Assembly: GCF_021347895.1 (NCBI RefSeq) | Contig: NC_067116.1 | Location: forward strand, 42,417,628-42,481,627 | Reading direction: 5' to 3' | DNA length: 64,000 bases | Source of the DNA: Acanthochromis polyacanthus | Lineage: Eukaryota > Chordata > Actinopteri > Pomacentridae | In this document: piece after piece, positions 25,301-35,000 of the stretch | Layout: every line of letters begins with the position of its first letter | How positions within the stretch are numbered: position 1 is the first letter of the stretch | Notes under the pieces: generated by a model | The model's database searches: none | Told to the model about the DNA's origin: nothing | What the model saw: the letters and a program-made list of their open reading frames with translations, nothing else | Program-made: the position numbers and the translations under genes

Positions 25301-27056
25301 ATTCATAGCATTTCAGTCACAACGTAGGGGCTGCAGTCACTTTTGGCAAGTGAAAAACTGTTTTATACGGCATGAGTCAGTCCATTAAGGCTATATAAAC
25401 TAGAAAAGATATCTGGATTAGTTATAATGTAAGGCAGAGAGCTGTAAAACAAGGCAGGGGTAGCAGTGTAATGAGGGAGGACATTGATCATTTTTGGTAA
25501 TGTTACAATATCGTTTCAGATGTTTGGACTCTATGTGTTTGGTATGTCTGGAATTGTTGTTTAGGTTGCAATTAGCATGATTAATAGTTGGAATTTACGT
25601 CTAAATGAACAGTATGGTCACTTTTCCAGTTATCCCAAGGACTGTAATGAATTGAATTAAGTCATTTGGATGCATTAGTAACATTTCAGTCGCAATGTAG
25701 AGGCAGAAATCACATTTTGGCAAACAGAAAAACTGCATTTTGAGTGGAATTAGTTCTTTTTCAGACTATTTCAGTTACAATGATTATTTTGGTTGTAATT
25801 TACAATACGAAGCAGGAAAATAATGCATGCATAATAGTATAAAATTGTCTAAATGTTTAGGCGTTATGTGTTCGGTTTGTCTAACATCTTTGTTCAGATT
25901 ACAGTTAACATGAAAAATAGTTTGGTTTTATATAAAAAAAACAGAAGAATGATCTATTTTCCAATCATCAGCAGGACTATAATGAATGAAATCAAGTCAT
26001 TTTATTACATTTTGGTCACATATATGGGCTGCAATTACAATCTGGTAAGTGGAAAACTGCATTTGTGTTCAATTGGTTCTTTTTGGGCTATTTCAACAGG
26101 GAAAACAAACTATTTGGTTGGAATTTACAGCACAAAACAATAAAATAATGCATGCACAATAGCATAAAATTGTCTAAATGTGAAGGCGTTATGTGTTTGA
26201 TGTGTGTAATATCCTTGTTTAGACTTGTAATTAACATGAAAAATGGTTTGGTTTTATACTTGAACAAGAAATTATCTATTTTCAAATCATCAGCAGAACT
26301 TTATTGAATGAATCAAGTCATTTTGATTACATTTTGGTCACATATATGAGCTGCAAATACTTTCTGGTAAGTAGAAAACTGCATTATGCGAGTTTAATTG
26401 ATCCTTAAAGCTACTTCAAAACAGTAAAAATAATAACTGGTATTTGTATGTGTATTTTAAATAGTTAATATATTTCAATATTTCAATAAAGAAAGTAAAA
26501 TAAAGTACAGACGAGAGGATAAGTGTTGTGGGCAGATGGTCACTTTTTGATCTGAGTTATGCTCAGTAGTAATCTCCTGGTAAACGTTGATAATGTAGCT
26601 TTCTGTTTCCTCTATCTGGCTGCTAGCTAGCTGTCACCCTGCTCGGGTTAAAAAGAACTGACAGGTTACGTTACTAGAAAGTTAACAATATTCCTTAACC
26701 TGTTATGAAGTGAGCGTGAATTTAACATTCACTCAGGTGATTTTTTTTTCCCCTGTGAAAACGACTGTTTGGTCAACTTGCTAGCTGGCTGCTGGAATGA
26801 CTGAGCCGCCGCTAACGCTTGCTGACCAGCCTACCTCAACTTAGCTACCAACGTCTGCTAGCTGGTCAACGGTAACGGTGATGGCATAACTGTTAGCTCG
26901 AAAACAACCACGAAAATGGGGTTTAAAACGCTCCGGGTGGCGGTGTCCGCTCGTTTTTACCTCGTCCTCCTTGTGATTCCGAATGCCACGTACTAAATCC
27001 TGGAGGTTTTTATCGAACATCCGATCGATGCTCCCTTTGACAATCTTCAAAGCCAT
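2416..27056 (-). CDS. AP-3 complex subunit delta-1, 3' end missing
   Basis: Large delta subunit of the AP-3 adaptor, which sorts cargo from endosomes and the TGN to lysosomes and lysosome-related organelles. Twenty-one coding exons were assembled on the - strand, 2423 nt or about 807 residues. Phases agree at every junction. The start ATG is at 27056-27054 (MALKIVKGSIDRMFDKNLQD), matching the family N-terminus. Residues 1 to about 571 form the alpha-solenoid adaptin trunk. After that come an acidic/basic hinge and the AP3D1-specific (BLVR-type) domain, with the motifs LDLDAWINEP and VEHIPVVQIDLSVPLK. The human protein is about 1150 aa, so the lysine-rich tail and ear lie beyond position 1. 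Intron 1 is 5.5 kb. Its promoter faces the 3' end of hdgfl2, tandem on the same strand. Most introns contain transposon insertions, but no exon is broken. Confidence 0.97.
2552..3087. mobile_element. piggyBac-like non-autonomous element, copy 1
   Basis: Flanked on both sides by TTAA (2548-2551 and 3088-3091). The ends are inverted: CCCTTTGCGCTTCAGTGT at the left, and the reverse complement of ACTGAAGCTTAAAGGG at the right. TTAA duplication and CCCTTT-type tips are typical of piggyBac insertions. It is about 536 bp with no transposase. It lies in the ap3d1 intron between exons 20 and 21 and is close in sequence to the copies at 6701 and 12296. Confidence 0.8.
4395..4700. repeat. Imperfect direct repeat, two units of about 150 bp
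   Basis: The segment from about 4400 to 4505 recurs at about 4548-4655. Both units share GTCAAGGTCATACACCCC, AAAGGCACATCTA, and GAATGAAATCCCTCAAGTA followed by TTTCTGAGATATG. The second unit continues into a GC-rich tail ending GCTGGCGGGGGATAAAAA, which resembles the 3' part of dispersed fish repeats. It lies in the ap3d1 intron between exons 18 and 19. Confidence 0.65.
4951..5325. mobile_element. MITE with 45-bp inverted ends
   Basis: The left end starts CACAGCGCCCTCCATCATTA. The reverse complement of the right end starts CACAACGCCCTCCATAATTA and continues to match for about 45 bp, with two mismatches. The interior is AT-rich and includes a run of about 14 G near 5097-5111. Both ends adjoin TATG, but the exact duplication (TA or TATG) is ambiguous. 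This is probably a Tc1/mariner-type non-autonomous element in the ap3d1 intron between exons 18 and 19. Confidence 0.75.
6547..7650. mobile_element. TTAA element interrupted by a second TTAA element
   Basis: TTAA flanks occur at 6543-6546 and 7651-7654. The left tip is CCCTGGTGTCGTCCTGCGGG. The right tip, reverse-complemented, is CCCTCCTGTTGTCCTCAT, giving an imperfect inverted repeat. The interior is very AT-rich and includes a (TA)n run at about 7337-7376. It is interrupted by the separate element at 6701-7234. The combination of TTAA duplication and CCCT tips points to the piggyBac superfamily. Confidence 0.65.
6701..7234. mobile_element. piggyBac-like non-autonomous element, copy 2 (nested)
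   Basis: TTAA flanks occur at 6697-6700 and 7235-7238. The left tip is CCCTTTAAGCTTCAGT and the right tip is its inverse. Just inside the left end is a perfect 20-bp palindrome (GTGTACCGCC and its complement). The element is about 534 bp, lacks transposase, and sits inside the TTAA element at 6547-7650. Confidence 0.8.
7919..27056 (-). CDS. ap3d1 exons 1-15: adaptin trunk
   Basis: Coding exons in transcript order: 27056-26961, 21456-21361, 20142-20062, 19823-19743, 19632-19525, 19196-19067, 16529-16390, 15718-15645, 15534-15485, 15096-15047, 14663-14615, 11836-11691, 10634-10486, 10364-10134, 8150-7919. They encode the helical-repeat trunk, with family-typical blocks such as AKYISTCIDEIKQELKQDN, YDTGVALTGLSCFVTPDLA, KPYIRKKAVLIMYKVFLKYP and RNGICEVLYAAAWICGEFSE. 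In the intact complex this region pairs with the sigma3, mu3 and beta3 subunits. All introns are GT-AG. The exon 13 donor (ATG|gtccgt) departs from consensus but is needed to keep frame into exon 14. Confidence 0.96.
8706..9268. mobile_element. 9-bp-duplication DNA transposon, copy 1
   Basis: Flanked by the direct repeat AAATCCTTT (8697-8705 and 9269-9277). The ends are inverted, TAGCCTAGCCGCGCTAGAC on the left and the complement of TAGCCTAGCCGTGCTAGAC on the right. The left end is partly repeated inside the element at 8905-8962, so the copy is rearranged. A 9-bp duplication is typical of Mutator-like elements, but no transposase is present to confirm the superfamily. It sits in the ap3d1 intron between exons 14 and 15. 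Confidence 0.8.
10823..11356 (+). mobile_element. Decayed mariner-type element
   Basis: The long inverted ends match over roughly 85 bp: CAGGGTGTCCC at the left and the complement of CAGGGGGTCGG at the right, both followed inward by TTTGACATCATTTCACAGGC-like sequence. The interior on the + strand reads as a broken helix-turn-helix: PFTPKEKSFCVLDSAH, then TKAVQHAFSAKF, with frameshifts. This resembles the N-terminal HTH of mariner-group transposases. No DDE domain remains. It is intronic in ap3d1, between exons 12 and 13. Confidence 0.65.
12017..12860. mobile_element. hAT-type MITE split by a piggyBac-like element
   Basis: It starts TAGGGCTGCAACT and ends TAGTTGCAGCTCTA, and is flanked by 8-bp near-direct repeats, CTTGATTG (12009-12016) and CTTGACTG (12861-12868). 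An 8-bp duplication and TAGGG tips are hAT hallmarks. The interior is interrupted at 12292-12836 by the third copy of the TTAA element. Without it the MITE is about 300 bp. It is intronic in ap3d1, between exons 11 and 12. Confidence 0.7.
12296..12832. mobile_element. piggyBac-like non-autonomous element, copy 3 (nested)
   Basis: TTAA flanks occur at 12292-12295 and 12833-12836. Length, tips and internal 20-bp palindrome match copy 2 at 6701-7234. All three copies carry short open frames encoding a MESLDSHES-like peptide. These frames simply reflect shared element sequence. Confidence 0.8.
14073..14240. mobile_element. hAT-type MITE, CGAATATTCGGG family, copy 1
   Basis: Flanked by an exact 8-bp direct repeat CTATCTAT (14065-14072 and 14241-14248). 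The left tip is TAGGGCTGGCCCGAATAG and the right tip is CGAATATTCGGGTCCAGCCCTA-like. At 168 bp it is a short version of the copy at 31991-32533. It is intronic in ap3d1, between exons 11 and 12. Confidence 0.88.
16694..17712 (+). mobile_element. pogo/Tigger-type element, internally deleted
   Basis: Inverted tips CCGTATTTTCACGACTATAAG (left) and the complement of CCGTATTTTCACGACCAAAAG (right) are flanked by TA on both sides. The matching repeat at 56594-57364 shows the empty site with a single TA. The element is about 1.0 kb and keeps only the C-terminal part of a transposase. Blocks such as GTTGTTGTTGTAAGGC and CAAACTCAGTTTTGCTCCCG occur twice inside it. Confidence 0.85.
16843..17289 (+). pseudogene. 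C-terminal fragment of pogo/Tigger transposase
   Basis: An open frame of 148 codons reads like the end of a DDE_1 (pogo/Tigger/jerky) transposase. DSMRAHLT carries the second catalytic Asp, and LQPLDIGVNRPFK carries the third. It is followed by a basic segment and an acidic tail (SDSDSEESEP, SETEDEDFHGFD). The N-terminal CENP-B-like DNA-binding domain and the first catalytic Asp are missing, so it cannot be an active transposase. It lies wholly inside the TA-flanked element and is antisense to ap3d1. Confidence 0.8.
19295..19481. mobile_element. hAT-type MITE, CGAATATTCGGG family, copy 2 (inverted)
   Basis: Flanked by an exact 8-bp direct repeat ATATCTTT (19287-19294 and 19482-19489). The tips are TCGGGCTGG at the left and GCTATTCGGGCCAGCCCTA at the right, so it is inverted relative to the copies at 14073 and 31991. 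It is 187 bp, with a diverged interior. It is intronic in ap3d1, only about 36 bp from exon 5 (19632-19525). Confidence 0.82.
22794..22918. mobile_element. 125-bp hAT-type MITE
   Basis: Starts TAGGGATGTGCGCAACTAG and ends CCCATCCCTA. It is flanked by an exact 8-bp direct repeat GTAACAAT (22786-22793 and 22919-22926). It carries no coding capacity and lies in ap3d1 intron 1. Confidence 0.82.
24540..26440. repeat. Diverged tandem array in ap3d1 intron 1
   Basis: A recognisable block (CATTTCAGTCACAATGTAGG or a close variant) recurs at about 24717, 25049, 25309, 25682, 26008 and 26330, with spacings of 332, 260, 373, 326 and 322 bp. Between these blocks, other phrases recur in the same order: AATGAAATCAAGTCATTT, GGACTGTATGTGTTTG, and AAAACTGCATT with ATTGGTTCT. 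This gives about six units of roughly 325 bp, AT-rich and without coding potential. Confidence 0.75.
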
Positions 27057-27300
27057 ATCTGTCTGCGACTTGTACCGCTTCTGTGCTGCGGGGGCCGAGC
27101 GCCTTGCGGAGGTCTAGTGGGAGCCGAGCGACCCGCGACACCGTGTCTCATCCACCCGGGTACCGTGTGTGCAGGGTCCGCCGCTGGTTACCGAGTCCCG
27201 GGCAGCTGAAGCAGAGGCCAGACGGAGCGTCCTGTGCCGTGCAGAGACGCTGGCAATGGATCAGTGTAGGAAATGGCTGACAAAATGGCGTCTAAAGTCA
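27057..27300 (-). promoter_or_regulatory. ap3d1 5'UTR and promoter region
   Basis: GC- and CpG-rich stretch immediately upstream of the ap3d1 ATG, contrasting with the AT-rich flanks. It contains a YY1-like AAAATGGCG at 27282-27290 (on the + strand). No TATA box was seen. The transcription start was not located. Confidence 0.5.
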
Positions 27301-28040
27301 GCTGACTGGAGTATTACATGCTGCTCTATTATGCGAGATTCTCATGTGGGAATCAGAGGAATTAAAGGTCCAGTCCCCCCTTTTTAAAACTGACAACCTG
27401 CTGTGTGACAACATGAGTAAAGTAGCACTGTGTTAAGTGATTTAAATGACTTAAATGGTAAGTTTAAAACAACCCGAGTTTACCCAAGTGCTGTGGCAGG
27501 TAGAAAAAATCAATTTATAAAGCAAAATAAAATAGCATAAAATAATACACAAGGCCAAACAGGATAGCATCTTGTAAGATAAACCTTAAAATAACTTAAA
27601 TCTACAATACAAAAATATTTAGACCAGTAAAAGCAATCAAAAAACACTGAAAACAAGTACATCTTAACATTTTTCTTAGGCTAACCTCCATAATTATTTG
27701 TACCATGGGATAATCTCCATAATTAAACTGTACAGCCTTATAATGAATCAGTTAGCTCTCCACAATTATTAATATTGTAGGGTTTAGGCCCTAATATTAA
27801 TTATCTGGTAAAGTTGTTTTCTGTATCGCTTTAGTATTTTAAAAAAAAAAACATATTCAAGAAATTTTGCATCATTAACGACAATTTTAAGACCTGATTA
27901 TTTAAACTTGTTAATTTATAAGGACATTCTTGTTTTTCTGTTGGAAAGGACTAGAGTTTTAAATGCGTAGTACAAATATTAATGACCAGTTCTTTCACAG
28001 AAAAGCAGGTTTTTACACACCAGTCAATGAGATAGAAACA
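27301..28040. other. Intergenic, ap3d1 promoter side to hdgfl2 3' end
   Basis: About 700 bp of AT-rich DNA between the ap3d1 promoter and the presumed end of hdgfl2 transcripts. Nothing recognisable was seen. Confidence 0.5.
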
Positions 28041-28056
28041 CAGTCATGCTGAGATT

Positions 28057-28062
28057 TTTATT
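28057..28062 (-). terminator. hdgfl2 poly(A) signal
   Basis: AATAAA on the - strand, about 1.0 kb downstream of the hdgfl2 stop codon at 29083-29085. It is the best candidate for the end of the 3'UTR. The intervening 28063-29082 has no other gene. Confidence 0.5.
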
Positions 28063-29082
28063 CAAGTCTCAACAAAGTGATAGAAATGCTTTACCAATTT
28101 ACATAGCACTAAAAACACCTGTTGTATGCACATGACAGCGAAATGTCAAAATAGGCTGCAGCTACATGAGATCTCGATAGCTTTTTATGGGCAGTTTTCA
28201 ATCTGTACGGTTATTCCATTTATGATGCAAGTTACTGAAAGCAGACACTAGGGGAGAGGAGAGTGCACGGTGTTCAACTCCACAGCAGTTATTATTATTT
28301 GAGACAAAACTGTGACTATCTGAAAACAAGGCTATAAAAAAAAGTAGGTGGACCTCAGTTGGAAAACAGTTTTAAGTGACTCTTTACATTTCAGACTGGA
28401 TTAACTGGATCAAGACCAGAGAATAAAAAAGAAATACTTAACATAAAAGACTCACAAATAGTACTTTACCACTCTCACGATGCCATACACACAGACAAGA
28501 GGCCTTTGTGATGTTTCGCAGGCTTTATAAAAACGAAGCCAACGGATGTTAAGGGCTGCACAAAATCTTCAAAGCAACAAACCACCAGCACGACTCAGTT
28601 TCTTCCCAATATCCCCCCCGTAGGATTCATTACAGTTTCATCTCATACTACCCCAGACCTAAATTCTGGTTAGAAGTGCTAAAAATGTAATCATTCAATA
28701 TACATACGGTATGAAAGATCAACAAAAAAAAAAAAGAGTTCATGTGGTTGAATACAGAAAGCAGCCAGGAGCAGGAGTCTGGGGTCCAGGACAGGCAGAG
28801 TGTCGTATAAAAGGAAAAGTACATTTCAGAAACAAAAGAAGTCTGCGCAGCGCCACAAACTATCACGCTAAGAAGCTTTCCTTGTTGCTGTGATGGACAG
28901 TGGACCGAACGGGGCTAACAGGTTTGATATTATCGAAGTACAAAATGTCCAAAACATCAACGGTGACGTAACAGACACTGGAGGAATTGGCTGGGTGTGT
29001 GTCGAAGCCGGGGGGAGGACGTCAGAACAGAGGCCACCATCTTTTAGCACTTGGTCCACAGCAGTGGTTGTTTAAGGGTCTC

Positions 29083-32000
29083 TCAGCTTTCTATGGCAGG
29101 AGGTTCCGTCTCTGCGGAGATGGAGTTGTCAGCTTCTTCATAAGTGTGTGTCTGCTGCTCAGCTGGACTGTCTGGGCTTCGTCTGGAGAGAAAACACACA
29201 GTCAGTAACAATAACTGCTGGGATTGAAGGAAAGATGCTCACATAAGCTCCATTTTTACATGTCATGCCTCAGTTTCAACCTAAACGGGACATTTTTCCA
29301 AAGAAATCTCTGTGCTATGTATTTTTCCAAGAGAGCTGGAGGATGCACCATGAAGTTCAACATATCCAGGCTTTCTTTGTGTTAGCCGGCTCAACAGAAC
29401 CTAAAACCTTAATCAGACATTTTGGGCGTCACAACAGTGGTCGTCAACGTTCTTCACTAAACTGGTTTTCAGCTTTCGACTCAAGTGGCCAGGTTAAACG
29501 CATCATTTGATTCTTCCTCTGCACAAAATGGACCAATCCTGTCCCGCCTACTTCAGCCTACAGCTCGTTATAACAGAGAGCTACAGAATATAAAGCTACA
29601 GAATATAAACTTAGAAAAATGCAAATGATTCAAGACAGGAATGCTGGTAGGAAACTGTCAATTGTGTATCTTAATATGTTCATTTTACAACTCAGTGACT
29701 CTCTCTCTGACAGCTGCACACTAGAGCTCTTAAAAATCAAACCTCATTCATGTAAATATGACATTGAAAAAGTGCATTTAGATGTGATACTGCCTCATAA
29801 TGAAGGGTAAGTGGAAAGCGCTTCAGCTTTTGGCTAAATTAAAGTGAAATAATGTTGCTGATTGAACATTCTCTGTGATAAATACTAACAGAGTAATCAG
29901 TTTTCTAATCCATGTTGTATCCGCTGCAGTATAGAACAGGATCAAATATAGAAACGGATTTTTGAGTTTTCTGCATCGTCAAATGGATGGACGTAGGTAA
30001 CCATGGTAACATACACCTTAAAGTACAACTGCACGTTTTCTGGGATTAACGACGTACAGCTCAACGGGTTTAACGTATCCCCTCAGCCGAGGATCTGCAT
30101 CCTTCAAGGAGAATAATCAGGAAAAGAATCGGTGAGGACGCTTGTTAGAGCCAATTTAAATCCAAAACTCTGAGTTGAACCTCCTCCACAGCAGTTTACA
30201 GCATCAGTTACCATGGTGACCTAACAGGTTAAAAGAGAGACACCTTCCTGACACTAAAAATTACGACTTTAGAGCCAACGTAAATCGCTAAACCATTCGT
30301 CTTGCTTCACGGTTCAATCCTCAGCTCAACAGAGCAAGTCAGATGTTCACCTGTTTGGACTTGAAGCGGTTTCGTCATTGTTCTCCTCCTGTGCAGGCGA
30401 TTTGGGTTTTTCCTCTACCTCCATGTCGTTTTTATTCTCCTCTGATTCTCCATTCACTGGAGTGGAATCTGCAAAAGGTAAATTCAGACGTGCATAAGCG
30501 CACTTTGTAAACAAAAACAAGCAAACCGAAGCCTCGAAAAATCCAAAAAGTGTGTTTTTTTACCTGTGTTTTGTGTTTCCTTCTCATCGTCTTCGGGTTC
30601 CTTGTCCTCCGTTTTAGGTTTAGCTGGCACCTCTCCTTTGCCCACGAAGCGAAGTTTCAACTTGTTGTAGACGTCACTCGCTTTTTCCATGACTGCAGTG
30701 CTGGCTTTATACCGCCGAATCTGAAAAATCCAGAACAAAAACCCATGAAAGACACTGAGAATAGAGACAATACGCAAAATATACAGTCAATGTAGCACAT
30801 TTAACATCTTGTAAACGCACCTCACAGTTGAGTAAAGAAATAAAAGGATAAAACTAGTGATGGATTTGACAAAATAAAAGATATCAGACCTGTTAAGCTA
30901 CTAAATCTTGGAATTTATCGTTATATTTAGAGGACAGAAGCAGAGGAATTACCAACTTTCTTTTTAGAAGCTAACCTTTATTTTGTTTTGGACTAATGCA
31001 GTGCATATTATAAGGATAGTTTTCTTGTTTATATATCTTATATATTTCAGCCATGCTGGGCTTCCTGCAGGAGTCGTCACATAAAAATGAAGCACAGTCG
31101 AGCAAGAAACTGCACCTTTTTTAGTGTGGCAATAACTTCAGCATTTTTATGGAGGATCTGGCTGGTGACAGGTACGGCCTCGAGCTCTTCCAGTGCTTGT
31201 AGACATCGCTCTATGTCCTAAGAAACACACAAGCACATAAAAATTGAGTTTTCCTGTCAGCATTAAAACAGCAAAGACCAAAGGGAAACTGTATTTAACC
31301 TATATTGTAGACATTACTTACTGGGTTGTCCACTTTGAGTGCAAACTTAATATCTGTGTGGAGTTTCTGTAGTCTTTCCTCTGGTGATGGTTCTGCACAT
31401 AGTTTAACACACAGTTAAACATGCTGTTCTGGACTACAAGGACCATCTAACAGTACATGTGAAACTGAGTGATAGAACAGACTGACCCTTTTTCTTTTCC
31501 ACTTTCTTCTCCGGCGGCCTCTCCGGTTTGCGTTTGGGTTTTTCAGGCTTAGACCTGAGAGAGAGGAAACTCTGTGATCTCTGTGCATTCATTTTTAATG
31601 AAGTTCTCCTAATGAGGTTTGCATATAGCAGTCGGTTCCCCTTTGTGCTCTCACCTCGCTCTGGACTTCTCTTCTGACCGTCTGGCTTTCTTCTCCTTTA
31701 GCTCCTTTTCCTTTCTTTCTTTTCTCTCCTTCTCTTTCTTTACTCTGGCCTTCTTCTGGTTGTCCAGCTTCTTGGAAGGTTTCTTCATCTGATGATGGAA
31801 AAAGCACACGAGGTTACATGTGTCAACTGCAATTCTATTATTTTGATTAAAGAAATGTGAAATTGAGCCAAACATGTGGTCTTCTTTTGCTTTACAGTCA
31901 TGAACAAAAGTTTCCATAAACTTGTAAACATCATGTATGTCATGGCAGTGTTGTGTTTCCAATGACTCCTGTAACTCTTAATATTCTATGTAGGGCTGGC

Positions 32001-35000
32001 CCGAATAGTGGTTTCTGGCCTCCGAATATTCGGGTGTGGTGGAGGCGTGGCGGCGGAGACGGCCCGAATAGTCGGATCCGTTCGCCTGGTCTCCCGGGTC
32101 CACATTTTGCCCTCGTTTAGTCTTTAGTTAAACTGAAGAATTCCCAAACACCGGTTTTCATCATCTTGTCTTGTGTTTATGCAACGAAGTGAAGCGTGAC
32201 TTCAGAGTCGGCAGCCACCCGGCCATTCGGGTGGTGGAAACAAACACGAATGGAGGAGCCAAAATGAGCCCAAGAACATGGCAGGATGAGCCGAAATGGG
32301 CCGAAGGCACAGAGAAGAGACGAGCTCCGAATATTTTCGTCTGGGGGGAGGAGGGGGTGATCACATCGACATATGTGTATATGTGGTGGTGGTGGAGGGG
32401 GGGGGGGGGACTGTGGGGGGGGACTGTGTGTGTGTGGGGGGGGGGGGGCAATATTGGGATACCAAAATTAATATCCAGATAGTGCTGTAGCGAACGAATA
32501 TTCGGATATTCGGGATATTCGGGTCCAGCCCTAATTCTATGATGAGTCACTGAAGCCCGTGTGTTTTTGACACTCAATAAAGCCAATCATGCATTTTGGT
32601 TCATCCATAGATTTATTATAGCTCTTCTGAAAATATGACAAAATCTGCTGGGTCAAAAATATACATCCAGCACCTTGAATTATCAGTTTTGGTGATGTAG
32701 AAAGCAGCATTTATCTAATTTTCTGACCAACACGGCCTCTTAAATTCTTGTGATTGCAAATGACTACAGCTGCTGACTCCTCTGAGCCACTTTAAATAAG
32801 GCCCATCTGATCCACTCATTAGACACAAACACTACAGTGGGAATGTTTGAGGAAAGATCTGAAAAAGCTAGTCATTAACTTCAACAAGTCAGTTGAGTGC
32901 CTTGGAGCCATTTCAGATCAGTTAAAGATTCCAAAATCAATCATGCAAACAATTATTGAACAAGAATGCGTAAAGTTCACGGTACAGTTGGAAGAAAACA
33001 CAAACTATCACCTGCTGCTGAGAAACAACTGGTCAGAATCATCAAAAAGCAGCTCTGCAATGAATTAGAAGCTGCTGGAACACAGCTGTCAGTGTGTCCA
33101 CACGGTTTTACATCAACATGAGCTAAGAAGCAGCAATGCAAGAAGGACGTTCTTCCTCCAGAAGCAGAACCTTAAAGCTCCACTGAAGTTTGCTGCTGAT
33201 CACATGGGCAAAAAAAGGCGTTCTGGAGGGAAGTTCTGCGGTCAGATGGAACAAAAACTGAGATATTTGGCCACAATGACCAGAAATATGCGTGGAGGAG
33301 AGAAGGTGAGACCTTTGACTCCGAGAGCACTAAACGTTCTATCAAGCATGGTGGAGGCAGTATTATGCTCTTGGGCTGTTGTGCTGCCACTGGGACGAGT
33401 GCTTTACACAAAGGGAATGGAATAACGAAGAAGTAGGATCACCTCCACATTCTCTGGATAATCCAAAAATCAGAATCCAGAAGGTTGATCTTGGACACAG
33501 CTGCTTGTTTCAACAAGACAATGAGCCCAAACCCAGATTGAAAATGGGAAAGAAATGGTTAAACTAGGCTCGAATTAAGGTTTTACACTTTTCTCCCCAA
33601 AGTCTAGACTTTAGAAACAAATTCATGTCAGAAAGACAAGAAATTAGCTGAACTGCACCAGTTTTATCAAGAAGAGTCAAAGATACAAACAGATGCTTGT
33701 GGATGGAAACCAAAAGCTCCTAACTGAGGTGAAAGTGGCCAAAGGACTTTTAACCAAATTACTGTATGTATGTTTTTTACCCAGCAGAATTCCTCACATT
33801 TTCAGAAGACCTATAATAACTCTGGTCTTTACAAATGTATGTAAACTTCATGACACTAACTGAGGGACTTACCTCAGCTGGTGGTGGAGAATCAGAGTCT
33901 GAGGGTGCTGGGATCGGAGGTGGAGGTGGTTTCTTGGACTTCTTCAGCGGATGATCATCGATACCTTCATCTGAGCTGCTGCTGCTGTCGCTGTCGCTCC
34001 CCTTTTTAGCCTTATCTTTGTCTTTCTTCTTTTTCTCCTCTTCCTCCTTCTCCCTCTCACGTAGCCGGCGGAGCTCCTCTGCTTCCTCCTTTTTCCGGCG
34101 TTCCTCCAGCTCTCGCCTGCGTTCTTCATCTCGCTTCTTCCATTCGCTGATGCGGTCAGGTTCACTGTCGCTGTGGGAAACACAACTTTTAGTCAACACG
34201 TGTTTCTGAGTTTGTGCACCAACATTCAAAAACAGAAGCCTGACCTGTCACTGTCGGAGGAGGATGAAGGTGCACGCTTTGCCGGGGCGGGTTTGGGTTT
34301 ACGTGCACGAGGCTTCGGCGCAGGTTTCTCTGTGAATCGATAAAACAACAAAGTGTGAGCTCTGTGATTTTAGCAGCAATGTAGGGACTGAGACATTTTG
34401 CTGAATCTCCATCTACCTGCATCACTAGGAATTTGAATGAAGCTTTAATAAATACGGAAATAAGACTAAACCTGCACTTTTCTTGCGAGCCTGCGGGCCT
34501 TTCCGAGGAGGTGGATCCGAATCCGAGTCAGACTTTGAGCCGGACTGAGATTCTGAGCCAGACAGAGCCGGTCGAGGCTTCTCGTCCTCGGAGTCGCTGT
34601 CCACTACTTTCTTCTCCGACCCTGATCCCGATTCTGAATCCGAGTCAGACGAAGCCTTCTGCAACATCACAGGGAAAAGCGGACAAAGTTAGACACAGAG
34701 AGAGAAAACACCAATTTTTGTGCCATAAAACGCCCAAACAATATTTGTGTGAGAAGGTTAATGCTTCACCTTTTTCTTCCCTCTGCCTCCTGCTTTCTTT
34801 CCACCTCGTCCGCCAGATTTCTTCTCTGGAGTAAAATCCTGTAGAAGGAAAAACGAATGTCAAACATAACCGATTTGCAGACTTCTTAGGTTCACCACAG
34901 TGAAAAACACACGTTATTACCTGGTCACTGTTTTTGCCTGAGTCGGACTCTGAAGGCGTCGGCTCTGATTCAGAAGGAGATCCGCTCTCTTCGTCTCGGT

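Noticed and set aside
24540..26440. Tandem array considered as a CRISPR-like repeat array
   Set aside because: Units are about 325 bp and diverged throughout, in a vertebrate intron. There are no short identical repeats with unique spacers.
32171..32586. Overlapping frames of 64-141 codons on both strands
   Set aside because: They lie across the G-rich interior of the hAT MITE and are low-complexity artefacts.
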